Source: Clostridium ljungdahlii (GTDB lineage: Bacteria; Bacillota; Clostridia; Clostridiales; Clostridiaceae). Taken from it: a stretch of DNA of 64,000 bases. The notes under the pieces are model-generated. The model saw only the letters and a list, made by a program, of their open reading frames with translations, made no database searches and was not told the DNA's origin. Below, in pieces: positions 33,892 to 43,302 of the stretch. Both the position numbers and the translations under genes were made by a program. Numbering within the stretch: the stretch's first letter is position 1; every line of letters begins with the position of its first letter. Location of the stretch: contig NZ_LITT01000008.1 of the NCBI RefSeq assembly GCF_001636845.1, positions 20,441 to 84,440 of the forward strand. The letters run 5' to 3'.

Positions 33892-35286
33892 ATGATAAGT
33901 AAATTAAATTACTTTAATTTTAAAAATTTTAAAGGTAAGTATTTAATCACTAATGATTTGGGAAATTACTTGTTTTTATCACAACAAGAATTTGAAAAAT
34001 TATGCGGGCGAACTTATATTGAAGATAAAAATTTATGTGATAAATTATTAAAAAAATATTTTGTAGTAGATGGGAATAGAGAAATTGTTATAAATGAGGC
34101 TGCAAATGAACTCAGAAATCATAAAAGCTATTTGTTTGAAGGAACTCAACTTCATATATTTGTACTTACTACTAATTGCAATCAAAGTTGTATTTATTGT
34201 CAGGCATCTGCTAGTACTTTAAAAAATTCAAATAAAATAATGAGTAGGGAAGTGGCACAAAAGGCTGTTGATATAGCATTACAATCTCCTAGTAAAAACT
34301 TATCCTTTGAATTTCAAGGTGGAGAGCCTTTAATGAATTTTGAAGTGTTAAAATATATAGTTGAGTATGTTAAAGAAAGAAATAAAACTATAAAGAAAGA
34401 AATAAGCTTTAATCTGGTAAGTAATTTAATTTTGGCGGATGATGAAATTATAGAATTTCTCATAAGTAATGATATAAATATAGCTACTTCATTAGATGGT
34501 AATGAATATGTACATGATAAAAACAGACCATACAGAAAAGAAAGTTCCTTCAAAATTGTAAAAGAAAAAATAAATAAGATTAATAATTTGTATAAAGAAA
34601 AAAATAAAAAATGTAGAGTACAAGCTATTCAAACAACTACCAGGTTTAGCTTGGAAAACTGGAAGGAAATAATAGATACCTATGTAGATTTGAGTATGGA
34701 AAATATATTTATAAGACCATTAACACCATTAGGAAATTCAAAGGAACATTGGAATAAAGTTGGATACACACCAGAAGAGTTCTTGGATTTTTATAGAAAG
34801 TGCTGTAATTATATAAAAAATTTAAATAATAGAGGTATAAATATAAAAGAAGGACATTATTCTATATTCCTATCTAAAATATTAAAAAATGATTATATAA
34901 ATTATATGGAGCTTAGATCACCTTGTGGTGGAACTATAGGTCAAATGGCATATAATTATGATGGATATATATATACTTGTGATGAAGGCAGAATGCTTGC
35001 AGAAAGAGGTAATGAAAGCTTTAAAATAGGTAATGTATATAAAAATGACTTTAATTCGCTAGTTAATAGTAAAGTATGTTCAACATTATGTACTGCCTCT
35101 TGTATAGAAACTTTACCAGCATGTTCAGATTGTGTATATAATCCTTATTGTGGAGTGTGTCCAGTGTACAATTATGATAAAACAGGATCTTTGTTTGATC
35201 AGATGCCAGGAAATTATAAATGTAAGATTTATAAAGGTATTTTGGATTTGATCTTTGAAGATGTTTTTTTACTATCATTTTTGTAA
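33892..35286 (+). CDS. hxsB: His-Xaa-Ser system radical SAM/SPASM maturase HxsB
   Basis: 464-aa radical SAM protein with a C-terminal SPASM-type domain. Cluster motif CNQSCIYC (~99-106) follows VLTTN; FEFQGGEPLMNFEVLKYI (~138) binds SAM; NIATSLDGNEYVHDKNRP is typical of anSME/SPASM enzymes. The end holds many cysteines: SPCGGTIGQM, IYTCDEGRM, CSTLCTASC, PACSDCVYNPYCGVCPVYN, which ligate auxiliary Fe-S clusters. Last gene of the Hxs operon; a terminator follows. ATG behind AGAGGT. Confidence 0.88.
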   Translation: MISKLNYFNFKNFKGKYLITNDLGNYLFLSQQEFEKLCGRTYIEDKNLCDKLLKKYFVVDGNREIVINEAANELRNHKSYLFEGTQLHIFVLTTNCNQSCIYCQASASTLKNSNKIMSREVAQKAVDIALQSPSKNLSFEFQGGEPLMNFEVLKYIVEYVKERNKTIKKEISFNLVSNLILADDEIIEFLISNDINIATSLDGNEYVHDKNRPYRKESSFKIVKEKINKINNLYKEKNKKCRVQAIQTTTRFSLENWKEIIDTYVDLSMENIFIRPLTPLGNSKEHWNKVGYTPEEFLDFYRKCCNYIKNLNNRGINIKEGHYSIFLSKILKNDYINYMELRSPCGGTIGQMAYNYDGYIYTCDEGRMLAERGNESFKIGNVYKNDFNSLVNSKVCSTLCTASCIETLPACSDCVYNPYCGVCPVYNYDKTGSLFDQMPGNYKCKIYKGILDLIFEDVFLLSFL

Positions 35287-35289
35287 TAA

Positions 35290-35328
35290 AAGACCTATGC
35301 TTTAACAAGAGTTTTAGCATAGGTTTTT
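35290..35328 (+). terminator. Terminator of the Hxs operon
   Basis: CCTATGCT...AGCATAGG stem with inner CTTTAACAAGAGTTTTAG loop and a following T-run. It is the left end of the 117-bp repeat that recurs at 39808. Confidence 0.8.
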
Positions 35329-35410
35329 ACAATTATTTAAATGGAAATAACTTAGTAACATATTTAAAAATATTATTATGTGCTAGAATGTTTAACAGGG
35401 ATATAAACAG
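35294..35410 (+). repeat. 117-bp direct repeat, copy 1
   Basis: Runs from the terminator stem CCTATGC to GGATATAAACAG. The copy at 39808-39922 is ~90% identical with a few one-base gaps. In copy 2 the start and ribosome site of the SNF2 gene follow directly; in copy 1 the structured element begins instead. Confidence 0.85.
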
Positions 35411-35662
35411 AGTTCTTGGTTTCAGGTGGAGTTTTTTCTCCATCTGAAACTTATTAACAGGATTCTTAGTGCTTTAGCACTTAGAAGGCGTTATCCTTTA
35501 GGAAAAATCGTTATCCAGGGGCGTAGCAGCCGTTATCCCCCCACTTTATAAGAAAAGCAGATATCCCAAATCTTTGATTTGGCGATAGTCGCTTTCGCTG
35601 TATGCGATGGGGGGTATTACGGCTAGTAGCCATCGGATAAACAGAAGAGAATTTACTTCACC
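35411..35662. other. Structured non-coding element, possible MITE or ncRNA
   Basis: No usable frame. Successive foldable parts: GTTTCAGGTGGAG/CTCCATCTGAAAC (35419-35450), AGTGC-TTTA-GCACT (35468-35481), repeated CGTTATCC modules, CCAAATCTTTGATTTGG (35566-35582). A long imperfect pairing joins CGTAGCAGCCGTTATCCCCCC (35522-35542) to its near-complement around 35608-35630. AAACAG occurs at both edges (35405 and 35639), like a target duplication. Higher GC than its surroundings. Confidence 0.5.
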
Positions 35663-35666
35663 CCTG

Positions 35667-36152
35667 TTATATCAAGGATGAAGCATTTTTACAAGAAGCT
35701 TTATTTGATATGTATTTTAAAAGAGCTTCACAGCCTATTTTTATATCATCATAGGTCTCATCGAAATTACCTGTGTACCAGGGATCTGGGATGTCACCTG
35801 GAATATCTGAAAAATCAAGAAGCTTTGTAACCTTGTTTTCAGGATCTTGTCCAATTATTCTGAGAATATTTTTTATATTATAGCTGTCCATTCCTATGAT
35901 ATAATCATATTTCTGATAATCCAATTTGCTTAGCTGAACGGCATATTTTCCATCTGTTGAAATACCGAATTTAGAAAGCTTGTCTCTTGTGCCTCTATGA
36001 ACAGGATTACCGATCTCTTCAGTGCTTGTTGCAGAAGATGCTATAAAGAAATTATCTTCAAGTCTGCGTTTTTTGACCATATCTTTTAATACAAATTCAG
36101 CCATTGGTGAGCGGCATATGTTGCCGTGACATACAAACATTATCCTAATCAT
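35667..36152 (-). CDS. Low-molecular-weight protein-tyrosine phosphatase
   Basis: 161 aa. The P-loop CHGNICRS (residues 8-15) is directly at the N-terminus and the acid loop SDIPGDIPDPWYTG (~115-126) supplies the general acid Asp. This is the standard LMW-PTP layout. Removes phosphate from phosphotyrosine (or acts on low-molecular phosphates); physiological target unknown. GAGG before the ATG. Convergent with the Hxs operon, separated by the structured element. Confidence 0.93.
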   Translation of the reverse strand: MIRIMFVCHGNICRSPMAEFVLKDMVKKRRLEDNFFIASSATSTEEIGNPVHRGTRDKLSKFGISTDGKYAVQLSKLDYQKYDYIIGMDSYNIKNILRIIGQDPENKVTKLLDFSDIPGDIPDPWYTGNFDETYDDIKIGCEALLKYISNKASCKNASSLI

Positions 36153-36375
36153 ATATTATACCTCGTTTAAATAATATTTTTGTTCTCGATTGACATAACA
36201 AATAAATTATATCATGCTTTTATTATGCAGACAAAATTAGGGCTAAGCTTGTAGTAAATTGGTGTCTGAATATAGATTCATAGGCTTTTACTATGGGGCA
36301 TATCTTAGACATAGTATATCTTGTAAAAGTGAATTTAAATCTTCCATAATAATTATATAAATTTAAGGAGAAAAT

Positions 36376-37698
36376 GTGTTTATGCATGAGTTAACACAAT
36401 TAATTAAAGATGATATGAAGCCTGCATTGGGGGTAACGGAGCCAGGTGCAATTGCCTTTGCAGTAGCAAAAGCAAAAAGTTACACAAAAGGCAATGTGGT
36501 AAAAATAAATGTGGCAATGAACAGTGGCATGTATAAGAATGCTTTTACCTGTGGAATACCAAACAGCAGCGAGGTTGGCAATGTCTTTGCTGCAGCACTG
36601 GGATATGTAGCAGGAGATGCAAAAAAGGGACTTGAAGCATTGGAAAATGTAACAAATGAGGATAATATAGAAGCCCATAAACTCGTAAAATCTGGTGCTG
36701 TCACAGTTGAACTTAAGGGAATTACAAGTAAAATATTTATAGAAGCTGCAGTTATTACTGAAAGTGATACAGCCGTTGTTACCATAGAAGATTCTCATAC
36801 AAATATCACAAAGATTACTGTAAATGGAAAATTAGAAATGGAACAAAAAGATGAAAAAGAGGATGATGGTGATGAGCTGTCAAAAGAAGTATTTGATATA
36901 CATAAATATACTCTTCATCAATTATACGATTATATTACAACTGTTGATGTTAAAGAAATAAGTTTTATAGAAGAAGCTTATAAAGTTAATCTTAAATTAT
37001 ATGATGAAGGATTAAAGAACCCTAGAACAACATTTGCCAGACATCTTCTGAAAAACAATGGAGGAAAGGAAATCTCTAAAGATGAACAGTCTACTGCATC
37101 TTTACTTTGCAATGCGGCAATTGAAGCTCGTGTAATTGGTTTGGATAAGCCGGCAATGAGTATTACAGGTTCTGGTGCCCATGGAATTATAGCTACAATG
37201 CCTTTGTATGCAGCTTATAAAGTAAATGGTTATACAAAAGAACAACTACTTCGTGCTACTGCACTGAGCTATTTAGTTTGCATGTATATTAAAGAATATT
37301 CTGGAAAACTTTCGGCCTTTTGTGGCTGCGCAATAGCAGCAGGTTCTGGAATGGCTTGTGCATTAGTATATTTACGAGGTGGAAATGTAGATGTTATGGC
37401 CCATGTGCTAAACAATATGGCTAGCAGTATTACCGGTATGATATGCGATGGTGGAAACCAGGGCTGCACTATGAAAGGAATTGTTGCTGTAGATGCTGTC
37501 TATAAAGCTGTAGATTTTGCAATGAACGGTATATATATTGAGGATGTACACGGAATTAATGGTAAAACTCCTGAAGAAACCATGAAAAATATGGGCTGTA
37601 TTGCATCTCCAGGGATGGTTGGTACGGAAAAAACCATTGTGGAGATTTTTGAAAACAAAAGAAAGATTAATTCAAGACACATAAATGACGTGATATAA
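36376..37698 (+). CDS. cyuA: L-cysteine desulfidase / UPF0597 family protein
   Basis: 440-aa iron-sulfur lyase related to L-serine dehydratase. GVTEPGAIAFAVAKAK at the start, AMNSGMYKNAFTCGIPNS (~55), SITGSGAHGIIATMPLYA (~255), FCGCAIAAGSGMACAL and MICDGGNQGCTMKG hold the conserved cysteines expected to bind the 4Fe-4S cluster. Degrades L-cysteine to pyruvate, ammonia and sulfide (family knowledge; CyuA/YhaM). GTG at 36376 is chosen for its six-base distance from AAGGAG; ATG at 36382 is the alternative. Monocistronic as far as can be seen. Confidence 0.87.
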   Translation: MFMHELTQLIKDDMKPALGVTEPGAIAFAVAKAKSYTKGNVVKINVAMNSGMYKNAFTCGIPNSSEVGNVFAAALGYVAGDAKKGLEALENVTNEDNIEAHKLVKSGAVTVELKGITSKIFIEAAVITESDTAVVTIEDSHTNITKITVNGKLEMEQKDEKEDDGDELSKEVFDIHKYTLHQLYDYITTVDVKEISFIEEAYKVNLKLYDEGLKNPRTTFARHLLKNNGGKEISKDEQSTASLLCNAAIEARVIGLDKPAMSITGSGAHGIIATMPLYAAYKVNGYTKEQLLRATALSYLVCMYIKEYSGKLSAFCGCAIAAGSGMACALVYLRGGNVDVMAHVLNNMASSITGMICDGGNQGCTMKGIVAVDAVYKAVDFAMNGIYIEDVHGINGKTPEETMKNMGCIASPGMVGTEKTIVEIFENKRKINSRHINDVI

Positions 37699-37810
37699 TA
37701 AGGTAAGGTGTTGAACAGGCTATCACTGAAGGTCTATATAAGAATGGGAAAACTGTAAGAAGTAATAAATAAGTTTAAAATATGAATTATTGTATTTAAC
37801 GGGAGAAATT

Positions 37811-39784
37811 ATGATAAAAAAGATAATTAATAAAATTAGAAAAAATTTTTTTGTTGCGGTTATTTCAAAAAATCCAAAATTACAAATTATATTTAATAGT
37901 GTTATAATGTTAGCTTTGACAATATTTCTAATATTTACGTTTATTTCTTATAAAACACTTAAAGATAGTTACAACAATGAAACTAATATGTACCAAAATG
38001 GATATTTAACTTCTGCTTATGCAAATAAAATCAATGAAGATATTTGGAGTATACGATTATACGCACTGTATTCAGTTAATGATTATATGAATATGAAAGA
38101 TAAGATAGATGAATATGAAAAAGATGTTGAAGAAAATATTAATAAATATACCACGCTTCACGATTTAACTAATGAAGAAAAAGATTTAGTTGTTCAACTT
38201 AAAGAATCAAATAAGAAATATTTAAATAGATTAAATGAATTGCTTGGAAAGCTAAAAGAATCTAAAACTATTACCAATGATGAAAAGAAAGAAATAATGG
38301 ATTTAGGAGATAGAAGAATTGAACTAAGCAAAGAAATGTTAAATTATTCAGACCAATATATAAAAAGTTTAAGTGATAAAAATGAAATTATAAAGGAAAT
38401 CACCTTACGGACAATAATTGCTATTAATTTTGCAATGATACTTTTGTTTAGTTTAATGATGTTTGTGGTTACTAAAATAATTAAAAAGATGGATTACTAT
38501 GCATTTCATAATTGTGTTACTGACCTTCCAAATAAGAATTATGTATTAAACACATTAGTTAAAGAAATTCCTAAAATAAATACCTATTCCATATTAATAA
38601 GTTTGGATATGGATAATTTTAAAGCTGTAAATGATACGCTAGGTCATATTTCAGGTGATGAATTTTTAAAACAGGCAGGAAGAAGATTTAAGAAGGTAAT
38701 GCATATTCAAGACTACATTTGTCATAATGGAGGCGATGAGTTTTTATTTTTAATAAAGTCTGTTAAGAATAAAGATGAAGCAGAGGTAATGCTTAGGCAG
38801 ATTTTAAATGTATTTAAAAAGCCTTTTAATATTTATGGAAAAAATGTTGATTATGTGACTGCAAGCCTGGGTGTGGCAGTTATTCCTAAAGACGGAAATA
38901 ATTTTGAAACTTTGTACAAGCGTGCAGATGATGCTATGTATGAATCTAAAAGAATAGGCAAACATGTATATAGCTTTTATAATGACGCTATAAATGTTGG
39001 TATATATGAAGACACAATAAAGAAAAAAGCAATAGAAGATGGCATTAAAAATGGTGAGTTTAAAGTTTTTTATCAACCTAAAATTTCAAAAAATGGTGAG
39101 GTATTAGGTGCGGAAGCGCTTGTAAGATGGATTAAAGAGGGTAATAAGATTATACCTCCTTCAGAATTTATTGATTTTGCAGAAAGGGAAGGTCTTATAA
39201 AATATATAGGAGAATCAGTCATTATTGAGGTATGCAAGAATGTATCAAATTGGATTGACAAAGGTTATAAAAATTTTAAAGTAGCTGTAAATTTATCTAC
39301 AGAACAGCTCATTGACAGTAAACTATGTGACAACTTACTGAAAATAATAAAAAGATTTAAAGTGCCTTTTGAGTATATAGAATTTGAAGTTACAGAAACA
39401 ACAATAGTGAAGAATTTTGATGAAGCTGTAAATAATATAAATAAAATAAGAGCTAATGGAATCAAAATAAGTCTTGATGATTTTGGAACTGGATACTCAT
39501 CATTAAATTATTTAAAAAATATGCCCATAGATATTATTAAAATTGATAAATCCTTTGTTGATGATATAACTTCAAATGAAGCAAGTGTGGTAATGATTAA
39601 TACAATTATATCATTATCTCATTATTTTGGATATGAAGTTGTAGCAGAAGGAGTAGAAGAAATAGAACAAATAAAATATTTAAAAAGCTTAGGATGTGAT
39701 ATATTCCAAGGATATTATTATGGAAAACCAATGGAAGATACAAATTTTGAAAATGAATTCTTAAAGCTCCATAATATAAATTGA
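37811..39784 (+). CDS. Membrane GGDEF-EAL protein (c-di-GMP turnover)
   Basis: 657 aa from ATG 37811 (GGGAG five bases upstream). Two membrane helices (~25-45 and ~195-215) flank a helical extracytoplasmic sensor region. GGDEF domain with NGGDEFLFLI (~307) intact; EAL domain with GAEALVRWIKEG (~433) and [13 protein letters not shown] plus IDIIKIDKSFV intact. It can in principle both make and degrade c-di-GMP; direction unknown. Ends 23 bases before the second 117-bp repeat, whose hairpin is its terminator. Confidence 0.92.
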   Translation: MIKKIINKIRKNFFVAVISKNPKLQIIFNSVIMLALTIFLIFTFISYKTLKDSYNNETNMYQNGYLTSAYANKINEDIWSIRLYALYSVNDYMNMKDKIDEYEKDVEENINKYTTLHDLTNEEKDLVVQLKESNKKYLNRLNELLGKLKESKTITNDEKKEIMDLGDRRIELSKEMLNYSDQYIKSLSDKNEIIKEITLRTIIAINFAMILLFSLMMFVVTKIIKKMDYYAFHNCVTDLPNKNYVLNTLVKEIPKINTYSILISLDMDNFKAVNDTLGHISGDEFLKQAGRRFKKVMHIQDYICHNGGDEFLFLIKSVKNKDEAEVMLRQILNVFKKPFNIYGKNVDYVTASLGVAVIPKDGNNFETLYKRADDAMYESKRIGKHVYSFYNDAINVGIYEDTIKKKAIEDGIKNGEFKVFYQPKISKNGEVLGAEALVRWIKEGNKIIPPSEFIDFAEREGLIKYIGESVIIEVCKNVSNWIDKGYKNFKVAVNLSTEQLIDSKLCDNLLKIIKRFKVPFEYIEFEVTETTIVKNFDEAVNNINKIRANGIKISLDDFGTGYSSLNYLKNMPIDIIKIDKSFVDDITSNEASVVMINTIISLSHYFGYEVVAEGVEEIEQIKYLKSLGCDIFQGYYYGKPMEDTNFENEFLKLHNIN

Positions 39785-39800
39785 CTAACATTTTTATAAT

Positions 39801-39844
39801 GTAAAACCTATGCTTTAACAAGAGTTTTAGCATAGGTTTTACAA
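39801..39844 (+). terminator. Terminator after the GGDEF-EAL gene
   Basis: Same hairpin as at 35290: CCTATGCT...AGCATAGG followed by TTTT. Left end of repeat copy 2. Confidence 0.75.
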
Positions 39845-39922
39845 TTATTTCAATGAAAATAATTTAGAAACATGTTTAAAAATATTATTATGTGCTAGAA
39901 TGTTTAACAAGGATACAAACAG
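39808..39922 (+). repeat. 117-bp direct repeat, copy 2
   Basis: Second copy of 35294-35410. It continues straight into AGGAG and the TTG start of the SNF2 gene, so it looks like that gene's native upstream region. Confidence 0.85.
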
Positions 39923-39934
39923 GAGTGAATAAAT

Positions 39935-42900
39935 TTGTTTGAAATAAATGAAGGTATAATAAGAGACAGTTTAAATTTTGAAACGTACGAAAAAGGTATT
40001 ACATGTTATGAAAATGATCAAGTAGGAAACTTGAGTGTAAGTACTCAAGAAGAATTAGGGTGGAAGAAAACTACTATTAAGGGAAAAGTGAAGTCTTCTT
40101 CACAAATGCCTATAAAGTATAATGTAAAAATAATATATCCAAATGCCAATGAAAACATAAGTTGTCATTGTGACTGCAAAGCATATTATAATTATAATGC
40201 TCCATGCAAGCATATAGCTGCGGTGCTTATAAAATATGCTCGAGAAAAGAATAAATCAGGGATAAAGAAAAATAGTAAATTAATTCAACAATTAAAGAAA
40301 AGTCTAATACCCACTAAGACAAAGATGGAAACTAAGACTTTAAATATGCAGTATAAACTCCAATTTAATATTAGCCGCAGAGAAAGTGAAGCTTTTTTAG
40401 AATTAAAAGTGGGAGAAGAAAAACTTTATGTAGTAAAGAATATGAAAAGTTTTTTAGAGGCAGTTATAGAACATAATGAGCTGGAGTTTGGCAAAAGTTT
40501 TACATATAACTCATATTTACATAGGTTTAAGAACGAAGACAAATTTATTTTGAGCATGCTTAAAAATCTATATGAAATAGATAGGGCTACAGAGGACATG
40601 GTAATGTATGGTTATCATTATAGCAAAACAGCGAAATTTTTAAGCGGAAAAAAGGCAAGACTTACGGAAAGTAACTTAAAAAAGTTTCTTGATAATATAG
40701 GAGAAACAGCGATAGATTTAGTCATAAATGATGATAACTACAGTGAAGTTAAAGTAGTAAAAGAAAATTTCCCTTTAGAATTTAAATTAGACAGCAAGGG
40801 GAATAATATAATTTTATCTCAAATCTCAAAGCTGCCTAAAGCTTTAGTCAAAAGTGGAAATTATTTTTATTATAATAGCAAGATATATATGCCAACAAAT
40901 GAACAGGTAAGGGTGTATAAAGCACTTTACAATACTTTTATTGAACAAAGAAACTCTGAAATTACTTTTCAGCAAAATGAAAGTGAAGAAATAGCTTCTT
41001 ATATAATTCCAGCCTTAAAAAAGATAGGTACAAAGGTAACAGTGAATAACAGTATTAAAGAGAAATTTTATGAAGAACCTTTAAAGCCTTGTCTTTATTT
41101 TGATAAGGATAAAGATGCTGTAGTTTGTGATGTAATATTTAAATATGGAGATATAGATATAAATCCTTTAAAGGATGATGAGGCAAGGAAAGATGATGAG
41201 AAGGTATTGGTTAGAGACATTAAGGAAGAAGCAGCTATAGTAGATACTTTGACTGCTTTTCAATTTGAAAAGGGGAAATTTAAATTTATTTTAAAGGATG
41301 AGGATAAAATTTTGGATTTTGTTGGGGAAGGCCTTGAAAAACTTCAGGAATCCGCAGAAATTTACTATTCGGACGCCTTTAAAGATATAAGAATTTATAC
41401 CACTAAAAGCTATAAATCTAACATAAGATTAAATGATGAGGATCTTTTAGAATTTACCTTTAATATTGATGGGGTAAATAGAAAAGAGTTAAAGCACATA
41501 TTTGATGCATTAAAACAAAAGAAAAAATATTATAGACTTAAAAATGGAGGTTTTATTCCCCTGCAGACTGGAGAACTTCAAAACATGTCCGATATGATAG
41601 ATTATTTAAACATCAAGACTTCAGATCTTGAAAAGGATCAAATAGTTCTTCCTAAATATAATGCTGTTTACATGGATACAAGTCTTAAGGAAAATAATAT
41701 AACTTTTGTACAAAGAAATAAGAAGTTTAGAGAACTTATAAATAATATAAAGGATATAGGTGACATTGATTATACAATTCCAGAAAAGCTGGATAATATT
41801 ATGAGAGGTTATCAAAAATTTGGATTTAAGTGGATTAAAACTCTTTCTAGCTGTGGGTTTGGAGGCATTTTAGCAGATGAAATGGGTCTTGGAAAAACTC
41901 TTCAGACTATAGCTTTTATAAAATCAGAGGTAGATGAAAATGAGGAAAAGCAGCCTTCTTTGGTGGTGTGTCCTACATCCTTAGTGTACAATTGGGAAAG
42001 TGAAATAAATAAATTTCAATCGGATCTAAAATCCTTAGTTGTATCAGGCAGCAGGAATGTAAGAGAAAGTCAGTTAAAAGAGATTAATGAGGCGGATATA
42101 GTTATAACCTCCTATGCACTTATTAAAAGAGATATAGAGGAATATAAAGCTATAAAATTTAGACACTGCTTTTTAGATGAAGCTCAAAATATAAAAAATC
42201 CTAATTCTTTAAATGCTCAAAGTGTAAAATCCATTAAAGCTGGCAGCTATTTTGCACTAACAGGAACCCCTATTGAAAATTCTATTACAGAATTATGGTC
42301 AATTTTTGATTTTATCATGCCAGGATATTTATTGAGTCATGGAAAGTTTAGCCAAAAATATGAAATACCTATTATAAAGAATGGTGATAAAAAGGCTTTA
42401 GAGGAATTGAATAAACATATTAGACCTTTTATTCTTAGAAGGCTTAAGAAGGATGTCATAAAAGAACTTCCACCTAAAATTGAACATAATATGGTGATAG
42501 ATATGACAGAGGATCAAAAGAAAGTATACGCAGCTTATCTTCAGCAAGCTAAAGAGGAATTGAATAATGAAATAAGAGATAAAGGCATTAATAAAAGTAA
42601 AATAAAGATACTTTCTATAATCACAAGACTTAGGCAAATATGCTGTGATCCCTCTACTTTTATAGAAAATTATGAAAGTGATAATGGAAAAATGGAAGCT
42701 CTTATGGATATAGTACAGAATAGTGTAAATGATGGGCATAAAATATTGCTATTTTCTCAATTTACCTCTGTGCTTAAAAATATTGGAAATATGTTCAAAA
42801 ATGAAAATATAAAGTATATGTACCTTGATGGCAGCGTAAAAGCAGAAAACAGAGGGGAAATGGTCAGGGAGTTTAATGAGGGGGAAATTCCTATATTTTT

Positions 42901-43201
42901 AATATCTCTTAAAGCTGGTGGAACAGGACTAAATCTAACTTCTGCAGATATAGTTATTCATTATGATCCCTGGTGGAATCCAGCAGTAGAAAATCAGGCT
43001 TCGGACAGAGCTCATAGGATTGGGCAGAAGAAAACTGTAGAGGTTATTAGGCTTATTGCTAAAGGAACTATAGAAGAGAAAATACACAAAATACAGGAGA
43101 AAAAGAAAGAAATAATAAACGATGTTATAGAAGAAAATACTGGAGAGCAAATTTTGCTTTCCAATATGGAAGAAAAGGATATCGAGGAGCTTTTCAGTTA
43201 A
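39935..43201 (+). CDS. SNF2-family helicase with SWIM zinc finger
   Basis: 1088-aa Swi2/Snf2 ATPase. N-terminal SWIM finger CHCDCKAYYNYNAPCKHIAA (~77-96, CxC...CxH), a ~450-residue SNF2-associated region, then the motor: LADEMGLGKTLQT (~645), LDEAQNIKN (~746), LTGTPIENS, FILRRLKKDV, and the C-terminal helicase half with LDGSVKAENR, KAGGTGLNLTSADIV and ASDRAHRIGQ. DNA translocase, probably remodelling protein-DNA or repair intermediates. TTG start nine bases after AGGAG. Standard size for the clostridial family. Confidence 0.93.
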   Translation: MFEINEGIIRDSLNFETYEKGITCYENDQVGNLSVSTQEELGWKKTTIKGKVKSSSQMPIKYNVKIIYPNANENISCHCDCKAYYNYNAPCKHIAAVLIKYAREKNKSGIKKNSKLIQQLKKSLIPTKTKMETKTLNMQYKLQFNISRRESEAFLELKVGEEKLYVVKNMKSFLEAVIEHNELEFGKSFTYNSYLHRFKNEDKFILSMLKNLYEIDRATEDMVMYGYHYSKTAKFLSGKKARLTESNLKKFLDNIGETAIDLVINDDNYSEVKVVKENFPLEFKLDSKGNNIILSQISKLPKALVKSGNYFYYNSKIYMPTNEQVRVYKALYNTFIEQRNSEITFQQNESEEIASYIIPALKKIGTKVTVNNSIKEKFYEEPLKPCLYFDKDKDAVVCDVIFKYGDIDINPLKDDEARKDDEKVLVRDIKEEAAIVDTLTAFQFEKGKFKFILKDEDKILDFVGEGLEKLQESAEIYYSDAFKDIRIYTTKSYKSNIRLNDEDLLEFTFNIDGVNRKELKHIFDALKQKKKYYRLKNGGFIPLQTGELQNMSDMIDYLNIKTSDLEKDQIVLPKYNAVYMDTSLKENNITFVQRNKKFRELINNIKDIGDIDYTIPEKLDNIMRGYQKFGFKWIKTLSSCGFGGILADEMGLGKTLQTIAFIKSEVDENEEKQPSLVVCPTSLVYNWESEINKFQSDLKSLVVSGSRNVRESQLKEINEADIVITSYALIKRDIEEYKAIKFRHCFLDEAQNIKNPNSLNAQSVKSIKAGSYFALTGTPIENSITELWSIFDFIMPGYLLSHGKFSQKYEIPIIKNGDKKALEELNKHIRPFILRRLKKDVIKELPPKIEHNMVIDMTEDQKKVYAAYLQQAKEELNNEIRDKGINKSKIKILSIITRLRQICCDPSTFIENYESDNGKMEALMDIVQNSVNDGHKILLFSQFTSVLKNIGNMFKNENIKYMYLDGSVKAENRGEMVREFNEGEIPIFLISLKAGGTGLNLTSADIVIHYDPWWNPAVENQASDRAHRIGQKKTVEVIRLIAKGTIEEKIHKIQEKKKEIINDVIEENTGEQILLSNMEEKDIEELFS

Positions 43202-43302
43202 ATCTTCACATTAATTTCTACAAGTGTGTCAAAGTTATATTAAAAGAAGTGTCTTATGAAGATAATTCCACAAGGCACTATATGAAAATAAACTACTTCA
43301 AT

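Noticed and set aside
36400..36798. 132-codon minus-strand frame inside the cysteine desulfidase gene
   Set aside because: Cys/Tyr/Phe-rich antisense shadow; the plus-strand enzyme is unambiguous.
37707..37772. Frame GVEQAITEGLYKNGKTVRSN after the CyuA gene as a gene relic
   Set aside because: Only 21 codons, no family recognised, no ribosome site; could be chance.
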